From a virus, in IMG/VR virus record IMGVR_UViG_3300025645_000102, positions 1 through 52,368 of that record: a stretch of DNA of 52,368 bases, one strand, 5' to 3'. Position numbers and translations under genes: made by a program. This document shows, one piece after another, positions 22,438 through 30,800 of the stretch. The stretch's first letter is position 1, and every line of letters starts with the position of its first letter. The notes under the pieces were generated by a model. The model had not been told where the DNA came from, did not search any database, and saw only the letters and a list, made by a program, of their open reading frames with translations.

Positions 22438-25400
22438 TATGATTTTCCTGTGAAGAATGGTAGTGCCACTCGTTTCTGACCTATTAGTACTGCGTTACCG
22501 TTGTCGTCCAATACTGTTGATTCACCGCTTACGATGTTGAACTTGTTGTCATCACCGAAGCCGTTACCGTCCCAACGTTTAAAGTAGACAAACCCATTTG
22601 AACCTATTAAGTTTCCATTTACTTCTGAAAATATTGCGTTAGTTAGTGCGGTGTTGGGGTCATAAACGCAATACCAGTGACCTCGGAATGGCCCGTCCGT
22701 AATGTGGTAGTAATCCCCTACAACCCACACTGTATTAGTCTCCGACTTAATATTAAACTCTGCGCTATTATCCAACGCAGTATCCCAAATCATCTCTTTA
22801 TAAACCCACTGCAAATAATACTGTGAGTTCTCAGATGTGATGTACGGGAAGGTTTTTACTGTTGGTGCAGTCGCTCCAGCATTCCCCATGCCAATAGGTA
22901 TACCTTCATGCTCTGTTGGGTAGAGACTGTAGCCATCTAAATACCCGTTCACTAGTACGTAATTACGTAACTTGTTGCCATACAGTAATGTGGGTGCAGT
23001 GGTTCCTATGGCGACTTTACCTAGGAGTGCGTTATTAAGGCTTGCACCATAAGGGTCTCCGAAGTAGTTACTAGCAAACACATCACCAAGCTCACCAATC
23101 ACTACAGCATTATTAGCCAGTACATATGGGTTAGCGGGTGTTGGGTAAGTCCATAAAGTAACTTGCCCTAGGGGATATGGGACATCTCTCCCATTGATAA
23201 TATTATCAAAAGCAGGAGCGTTTGTAAGCCAAGTGGCTCCGTCATCATTGGTGAAGAATTGCTTTACTGTTCCAGACAAGAGGTTCTTTTTATTCGCTTC
23301 AAATACCTTGCTAGTGCTATCAGGTATAACAGGAATCCACTGACCATAAACACCATCAGGGAACGTAGCAGCTATGTTAGTTGGGTCTCCGATTATGTCC
23401 TGCCAAGGGAGTGTCTCGTATTGTGGTGTTCTGTACTTAGAGGCTGAAATCATAAATGTATCATCACCGCCTGTACGGAAGATGACACCTCCATCTAACG
23501 CCTCCACAACAACTCTTGTTGCTGAGGAGTCCACACCTACAACTTTAATGGGATACCAAGTACCATTACCAAAACTTGCCCCTATATCTCCTAAGGCAAT
23601 CGTACCATTGTGGGCAACATCTAAATTCAAAGTCCCAGATGATACATTTCCTGCTCCGTGACTAGAGAAAGGGAAGAAAGTAAAAGGAACACTCTCCTTC
23701 CCACGAATAGTCCCTGCTATACCTTTCCTGCTGTACTCATTGAGTAATTCATTAGTAGTTTGTCTGTTACTTGATGTACGTAAATCCTGTACTTGTCCTG
23801 CGTAGATTGCATCGTAGTATAGGAATGGGTCGTTAGTGGGTCTGCCTGCGAAGGTAGCACCACCAGAAATGCTACCTTCTGTACCAACATTGTAAGACAT
23901 GCAATCGGCAAGTGAGGTCATAGGTGTAGGTAGATTATACCACTCGTATATACTTACTCCGCTAATATGATAATTGGCAGTTCCCTCAGGATTATAAACA
24001 GGATGATAAGCACCTTGGTTCAATCTCTGTACCAGTGCTATTGGAATGGCGAAGCATAGTCCGTTGTGTGCAAATAAACTTGCCTGAGAAGCATAACGAA
24101 CACCAAAGATTCCAGCATCACCTTTTATACCATCGTACAACTCAACAGCGTAACTTCCTGTTGTACTGGCATACATATGATTCCAATCATTACTGTTGGC
24201 ACGATTGGAGTCAACATTGTCCGTTTTAATTCCTCTAGGTAATACTGATGTATTGAGATTGAGGTTACTATCGAAATTTAGAAATTGGTCAAACAACCAA
24301 TCATCACCCAGTCCCTCAACAACACGCATACGATAACGAACTTGTATTAACTCACCATCATCGTTATAGATGTTATTCTCAGGGTCTTGTAAGAACTTGA
24401 CTTTATCTGCGGCACTCAATGTAGACCACGTAACACCATGACCTGTAGTCGTTGTATCCCACTCACCGAATGCTGAATAACCCTGTGCAACTAGTGAAGT
24501 ACTGAGAGAAATTCCTTCCCACGTAGTAGCACCGTACTGAACATTACCTAGGGGGTAGACTACGTCTTTGTCAGATATAGCTTCATGGAATGATTCAAGG
24601 AATACAAAGTCCTGACGAGTAGTTATGACTGATTCTGTTGCTGGCATTACTGATATAGAGTTGTATATCGCTGTAGCTTCTAAAGTTCCACTTGTGGTGT
24701 CTAGGGTAATGTACTGCACGGCGGTTGTGGATGTAAATTCAACAACAGTTAGTTGGTTATTGGGTAGAGCGGTGGGGGCTAAATCCCCCGAAGTTCCAAT
24801 ACTTGAGCCTATATATATCCTTGAAATTGTTGCAGAACCTCCAGCTTTCGCCACCTCTACCCTGTATGTCTTCCCTATTTCAGTAGTGATTTGTGCATAG
24901 ACGTAGCTTGCATTTGCTGCGCCATTTGTAACAGTTAATACGCCATTAGTTACACTCGCATCACCATTGCTTGCAACACTCCAACCAGTAGTACCATCCC
25001 TAAAGTCACCATTAATAACAACACCCTCAAATGCTTCATTACTCGTAGCATGAGTTACTACTGCACCTGTAGCACTGTCGTATGTTTTAGTACCGTCTGG
25101 GGCAAGTGGGAACTCTAGTACGGCTGCCACAGTGTTACTGGAATTAATATACGCTAACGAGTGATTAACCCCATTAACAGAAGCAATAGCTTCTCCAGTT
25201 CTGGACATACCACTCAAGTTAGACGAGCCTATGAACCTCCCAATCCGAAGTATATCGCTCCCACCTATTGATATACCCTCATTCACTTGGTCAATATTGC
25301 TTTGATTTTTACCCCACTCAGCAAAACCTGAGCCAGCATTATCTCTAATACGTTTCTCAGAAAGTGCGAAGAAGTCTGCTTTAGACATTATTGTTTTGGC

Positions 25401-27878
25401 GAGTTCTATACCTGCGGTGTTAGTTGCTATGTTGCTAGTGTTAGTGTTTACAGTAGTTGTATTAGCTTTTAAATCAAGAGCTGTTTGTTGTGCAGTACTT
25501 ACAGGCTTGTTTGCATCTGACGAGTTATCAACGTTGCTTAACCCAACGTCTGATTTAACAAGAGATACAACTCCCGTTTTACCTGCTACAGAGTCTACAA
25601 CATTAACTTCAGCTCCTGCTGCTATATTGTCAAGTTTAGTATTATCTGCACTAGTAAAACTTATTTCAGATAATCCTCCATCTCCTACCGAGTAAGTTGT
25701 ATCTGTAAATACTGCCCCAGTAGGTACGTTAGTCAAAACTTGCGTATCATCTACTTTATTATTTAAAGCAGCTTGAGTTAGAGTAGATATAGGCTTATTT
25801 GTATCTGATGTATTATTTACGTTACTTAAGCCCACATCTGCTTTAGATAAAGTAACTACACCTGTCTTACCAGCTACCGAAATAATAGCATCTGTATTGT
25901 CTATTTTATCCCAAGTAGTGCCGTTAGAAACAACCCAGTCTCCTACGTTCCAATCTAAAATACCAGAAAGATCGGTAGTTCCTGCTGTAGATACTTTGTA
26001 ATAAATACCCTGTGCAGCAATAGTAGTTAAATCCGGAGTATTAGTTTCCGCATCCCACACACCTGAGTATACTAATGCCCCTAAAAAAGAATCAGGAAGG
26101 TTTATTACAGGAATTTTACTGTCTGCCCCTAGAGGAGCCAGCCCATTAGCAGCATTAATCAGTGTATCGTCTATTTTACTATCTAAAGCGGTTTGAGTAG
26201 CCGTAGATATGGGCTTGTCAGCATCAGAGGTGTTATCTACATTTTCTAACCCTACGTCTGTAGCGTCTAAAGTTATATTAGTTGATAAGTCTTGGTTGTT
26301 GATTGTTCTTGTGGTGAGAACATAATTCTCTGTCCCAGCTACTAGCTCGGCTTGCTCTGACCAATATTTAGCAGAAAATCTACCTGCAATTACTTCAGTA
26401 CTTTTATCTGCCCAATCCTCTGCTAAATCTCTAGCAGTTTCTGCTCCAGTTTCAGCTGTTTCTGCTGAAATGTTAGCCGTCTCGGCTAAACCTTGCGCTG
26501 TCTGTGCCCCAGTCCTAGCAGTTTCTGCTAAACCCTGTGCAGTTTCTGCTGCTGTTTTAGCTGTTTCTGCTCCAGTCTCTGCTGTTTCTGCTAAACCTTG
26601 TGCAGTTTCTGCTGCTGTTTGTGCAGTTTCTGCTGCTGTTTTAGCTGCTTCAGCCAAACCTTGTGCGGTCTGAGCTCCAGTCTCTGCTGTTTCTGCGTCA
26701 GTTTTAGCTGTTTGTGCCGCAATCTCTGTAGCTTCTGCTCCAGCCTGTGCAGTTTCTGCTGCTGTTTTAGCTGTCTGTGCATCGGTTCTAGCAGTTTCTG
26801 CTAAGCCCTGTGCAGTTTCTGCTGCAGTTTTAGCTGTCTGTGCATCGGTTCTAGCAGTTTCTGCTAAACCCTGTGCAGTTTCTGCTGCTGTTTGTGCAGC
26901 TTCTGCTCCAGTCTCTGCAGTTTCTGCTGCTGTTTTAGCTGTCTGTGCTTCAGTTCTAGCGATTTCTGCTAAGCCCTGTGCTGTCTGTGCTGCAGTCTCT
27001 GCAGTTTCTGCTAAACCTTGTGCAGTTTGTGCTCCAGTCTCTGCAGTTTCTGATGCGGTTTTAGCTGTTTGTGCTTCATTTCTAGCAGCTTCTGCTAAGC
27101 CCTGTGCAGTTTCTGCTGCAGTTTTAGCTGTCTGTGCATCGGTTCTAGCAGTTTCTGCTAAACCCTGTGCAGTTTCTGCTGCTGTTTGTGCGTCCGATAC
27201 ACCCGTCTGTGCAGTTTGTGCTCCAGTCCTAGCAGTTTCTGCTAAACCCTGTGCAGTTTCTGCTAAGCCCTGCGCAGCTTCTGCTCCAGTCTCTGCAGTT
27301 TCTGCACCAGTCCTAGCTGCTTCTGCTCCAGTCTCTGCAGTTTCTGCTGCTGTTTTAGCGTTTGTAGCCTGTAAAACTAGGGATAATAATGTCGTTTCTA
27401 TTGTGCCTAGATCTGCCTCGGCCGTATTGACTCTAGTTTCTAGAGCATTTAGATCGGTTGCAGCAGTGCCTGCTGCAACTATTAAAGCCTCCAAGGCAAA
27501 GGGAGTAGATACGTCTCTAGGTGTTCCCGATGCATCTAGCATTTCAGAAGTCACTGCGTCTGTGCTGAGCCAAGTGATAAAACGACCAAAGTGGTTAGAC
27601 CAGGTTTGGTTATTCTCTTCGATTATGTTTAAAGCTTCGGCTAGTCTTACTTGTCCTGATACTATGGTAGCAGTACCCGGTGCCAAAGTAAACTCTGCTG
27701 CTTCTCTAAGCGTTATGTTCTGATTAGAAATACTAGCTATTATAAGCGGTAGATTACTCTCAGTAAATATAAGATCCCCCTCCCTAAATAGGGAGAGATC
27801 CTCGGAACCATTAACAGTGGCGGCGGTGCTGCCACTGTTAATGGTTATACTTGCTATGTTTACAAAATTAGTTGCCAT
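22437..27878 (-). CDS. Long tail fibre with alanine-rich heptad stalk
   Basis: This 1,813-aa protein begins with a short beta-rich head (~1-170) followed by about 44 consecutive 7-residue repeats of the form AETAxxx (AETAQGL, AETARTD, AQTAKTA...) at ~173-485, then AEDWADK and KYWSEQAE. The heptads predict a long alanine coiled-coil stalk. Next come three repeats of the type DVGLSNVNNTSDxNKPIST (~520-800), common in tail fibres as small knob modules. The remaining ~1,000 residues contain beta-rich domains and probably form the receptor-binding or glycan-degrading tip. It has no visible catalytic motif. It is likely trimeric and the side or terminal fibre. Ribosome binding site: AAGAGG. Confidence 0.85.
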   Translation of the reverse strand: MATNFVNIASITINSGSTAATVNGSEDLSLFREGDLIFTESNLPLIIASISNQNITLREAAEFTLAPGTATIVSGQVRLAEALNIIEENNQTWSNHFGRFITWLSTDAVTSEMLDASGTPRDVSTPFALEALIVAAGTAATDLNALETRVNTAEADLGTIETTLLSLVLQATNAKTAAETAETGAEAARTGAETAETGAEAAQGLAETAQGLAETARTGAQTAQTGVSDAQTAAETAQGLAETARTDAQTAKTAAETAQGLAEAARNEAQTAKTASETAETGAQTAQGLAETAETAAQTAQGLAEIARTEAQTAKTAAETAETGAEAAQTAAETAQGLAETARTDAQTAKTAAETAQGLAETARTDAQTAKTAAETAQAGAEATEIAAQTAKTDAETAETGAQTAQGLAEAAKTAAETAQTAAETAQGLAETAETGAETAKTAAETAQGLAETARTGAQTAQGLAETANISAETAETGAETARDLAEDWADKSTEVIAGRFSAKYWSEQAELVAGTENYVLTTRTINNQDLSTNITLDATDVGLENVDNTSDADKPISTATQTALDSKIDDTLINAANGLAPLGADSKIPVINLPDSFLGALVYSGVWDAETNTPDLTTIAAQGIYYKVSTAGTTDLSGILDWNVGDWVVSNGTTWDKIDNTDAIISVAGKTGVVTLSKADVGLSNVNNTSDTNKPISTLTQAALNNKVDDTQVLTNVPTGAVFTDTTYSVGDGGLSEISFTSADNTKLDNIAAGAEVNVVDSVAGKTGVVSLVKSDVGLSNVDNSSDANKPVSTAQQTALDLKANTTTVNTNTSNIATNTAGIELAKTIMSKADFFALSEKRIRDNAGSGFAEWGKNQSNIDQVNEGISIGGSDILRIGRFIGSSNLSGMSRTGEAIASVNGVNHSLAYINSSNTVAAVLEFPLAPDGTKTYDSATGAVVTHATSNEAFEGVVINGDFRDGTTGWSVASNGDASVTNGVLTVTNGAANASYVYAQITTEIGKTYRVEVAKAGGSATISRIYIGSSIGTSGDLAPTALPNNQLTVVEFTSTTAVQYITLDTTSGTLEATAIYNSISVMPATESVITTRQDFVFLESFHEAISDKDVVYPLGNVQYGATTWEGISLSTSLVAQGYSAFGEWDTTTTGHGVTWSTLSAADKVKFLQDPENNIYNDDGELIQVRYRMRVVEGLGDDWLFDQFLNFDSNLNLNTSVLPRGIKTDNVDSNRANSNDWNHMYASTTGSYAVELYDGIKGDAGIFGVRYASQASLFAHNGLCFAIPIALVQRLNQGAYHPVYNPEGTANYHISGVSIYEWYNLPTPMTSLADCMSYNVGTEGSISGGATFAGRPTNDPFLYYDAIYAGQVQDLRTSSNRQTTNELLNEYSRKGIAGTIRGKESVPFTFFPFSSHGAGNVSSGTLNLDVAHNGTIALGDIGASFGNGTWYPIKVVGVDSSATRVVVEALDGGVIFRTGGDDTFMISASKYRTPQYETLPWQDIIGDPTNIAATFPDGVYGQWIPVIPDSTSKVFEANKKNLLSGTVKQFFTNDDGATWLTNAPAFDNIINGRDVPYPLGQVTLWTYPTPANPYVLANNAVVIGELGDVFASNYFGDPYGASLNNALLGKVAIGTTAPTLLYGNKLRNYVLVNGYLDGYSLYPTEHEGIPIGMGNAGATAPTVKTFPYITSENSQYYLQWVYKEMIWDTALDNSAEFNIKSETNTVWVVGDYYHITDGPFRGHWYCVYDPNTALTNAIFSEVNGNLIGSNGFVYFKRWDGNGFGDDNKFNIVSGESTVLDDNGNAVLIGQKRVALPFFTGKS
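26410..27360 (-). repeat. About 44 tandem 21-bp units encoding AETAxxx heptads
   Basis: The coding strand repeats a 21-bp unit in perfect phase with the 7-residue protein period. Units differ mainly at the last three codons of each heptad (QGL, RTD, KTA, ETG, QTA). Arrays of this kind can change copy number by recombination, altering stalk length. The opposite strand gives spurious Cys/Ala/Val-rich ORFs. Confidence 0.9.
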
Positions 27879-27887
27879 TTTTACCTC

Positions 27888-30800
27888 TTATCCGCACATA
27901 TATATTACGGCGATTTGTTTTATTTCAGACGGACTATCAAAAGTCACGTCTTGTCTAGCTTTTGCAACCGTATAGTTTCGAACTAGGTTGTCGGCCTGCT
28001 TCATGCCTTTTCCTTGTAAATTTGAACTAGTAATTAAATCACCGGCTTCTATGTTCCCTCCTTGACCACACACATTTAGCATTCCTTCACCTACTGAGTT
28101 TATTACTGCACGTTGGTGAGTATCCTCATATCCAAGTGATTCAGTCATGGCCGCAGGTAAGTCACCAACATCGGTATTAGATGCGCTAACAAATATACCG
28201 ACTACACTTTTAGTATTGGCTGTTATCGTGGGAGCTATTTCAGTGATTGTATCAGAGACGCTTGATGATGCGATAAACGAGCTATCAAAGACGATATCGC
28301 CTGGCTCAATAGTTGTATCATTTAGTATTAATGCATCGTGAGTACCAGTGAAGGGGCCGTAACCACCTCCACGGGAGTAAAAAGCGTTTGTTGTTCCATA
28401 CGCACTAACCCCCTGCCCTGCCCCGTTTCCACCACCACCACCAATAGATATTGCCTGAGGAAGCCCATTTATCGGTACAATAGCAAGTCTCCCACTCGTA
28501 GGTAAGATATTTAAACGTGAAACTCCAGTACCGTCGCGAAAATCAAATCCAGTTTCACCAATAGTAAGTCGGCCTGAAGCACCAACTGCACTACTGCCTA
28601 GGTAATACGTTGTATCACCGTTTGTATTTACGTTGTATCTGTTACCTATCGACAACGTGCCAGAGAAAGCACCGCTAGCACCTGTTATGTCAGCTCCACT
28701 TAATGTTCCACTAAATGAACCACTAGCTCCACTTAATGCTCCACTAAAAGTACTGGTACCACTAATTTGTATATTCTTAGCGTAAACTGTACCAGCATTA
28801 TTAACACCGAAAAGAGTAGTAGCAATGGTTCTTTGAGCAGAATCAGCAGCTAATCCGTACCAAAGATTAAAACCTCTGTAGGAGGTTGTTCTTATGTCAA
28901 ACAAATAACTATTTGTTGAACTAACTGCTACTCTACTTGAAAACGTTCCTGTAGTGCCTGTTATGTCAGCTCCACTTAATGTTCCACTAAAACTGCTGGT
29001 ACCATCAATAGTTAGTCCTTTAGCAAAAATATTGCCAGCACTGTTACCGTAGAACCTACCATTTGTAGTACTTACATTACCTGTACCAAACCAAAATGGA
29101 AGAGCTGCCGTACCATTTAAAACTACTCTAGGTATCTGAGTACTGCCTGCGGTTTGTATTATCCCACCTGTTATGTTTGATCCAGTTATAGTAGAAGCAC
29201 TTAATGTTCCACTGAATGAACCAGTAGCCCCACTTAATGCTCCACTAAAAGTACTGGTACCACTAATTTGTATATTCTTAGCGTAAACTGTACCAGCATT
29301 AGTAACACCGAAAAGAGTATTGGCAACACTTCTTTGTGATGCAGAATGAGTAGCTAAACCGTACCAAAGACTAAAGCCCATATAAGAATCTGGTCTTATG
29401 TCAATCAAATAACCATTTGTTGAATTAACTGCTACTCTACTTGAGAACGTTCCTGTAGTTCCTGATATGTTAGCTCCACTTAATGTTCCACTAAAACTAC
29501 TGTCACCATCAATAGTTAGTCCTTTAGCAAAAATATTGCCAGCATTGTTACCATAGAACTTACCATTTGTAGTATTTACATTACCTGTACCAAACCAAAA
29601 TGGAAGAGCTGCCGTACCATTTAAAACTACTCTAGGTATTTCTGTACTGGCAGATGTTTGTACTATTCCGCCTGTTATTGTCCCACCTGTTATTGTTCCG
29701 CCTGTTATTGTCGCGCCAGACACATTATCTGAGAAAGTACCAGAAGAGCCTGTAATATCTCCTTTAACTACTAGACCTGTACTAGTGTATTCCATGTACG
29801 TATCGCCCGTACCTATTTTAAGGGTGCTTCCTGTCATTCTTGCAGTTTCTACGGAATCACTATTGTACATAAACAAACCTTTGGTACCACTAGACGTACC
29901 CATTCGGATAATGTCTTGCCCCGCAGCGGTCTGTACTAGGTAACTGGCATCGTTTTGAATTAACCAATCCCCGTTCTCATATTCAACGTCACCATCTATG
30001 ACTAGTTTGTCCCCAGCCGCAGCCCAAAACCCATAGTCTCCAGCAGTCCAATTTTGTACGTCTGCTGGTTCTTCATCATCCTTTGGATTTTTAGGTAAAC
30101 CTTGAAGATAACCCATAACGACTTTTTCAACATTGGTATCAAAAATACTTATGCGGTTTTTAGTAGAGTTAAGCTCAACTCTAGCACCAGTATCAGCAGA
30201 TTTTAGTAAGGTCGCGTCTAACTTCCAGCCGCCTATGGTTCCTGATGCTGCTGTAACCGTCCCAGTAAAACTACTGTTCCCATCAATAGTTAGCCCTTTA
30301 GCAAAGAGGCTACCCTCACTGTTACCGTAGAATTTAGCATTATCAGTTTCTACAGCGCCTGTACCAAACCAAAATGGAATAGTTGCAACACCATTTAAAA
30401 CTACTCTAGGTATTAAATTACTACCTGCGGTTTGTATTATCCCACCTGTTATGTTTGCACCAGTTATAGTAGAACCACTAGTGATAGAACCGCCAAAAGT
30501 ACTATCCCCACTAATTTCCATATTCTTAGCGTAAACTGTACCACCATGATCAACACCGAAAAGGGTAGTAGCAACGGTTCTATCAGCAGAATCAGCAGCT
30601 AATCCGTACCAAAGACTAAAACCTCTGTAGGAGGTTGTTCTCATGTCAAACAAATAGCCATTTGTTGAGCTAACTGCTACTCTACTTGAGAACGTTCCTG
30701 TAGTGCCTGTTATGTTAGCTCCACTTAATGTTCCACTAAAACTGCTGGTACCATCAATAGTTAGCCCTTTAGCAAAAATATTGCCAGCATTGTTACCGTA

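Noticed and set aside
26470-26804. Rightward Cys/Ala/Val-rich ORFs opposite the fibre repeats
   Set aside because: They are reverse-strand readings of the 21-bp repeats coding for alanine heptads; no ribosome binding site, unnatural composition.
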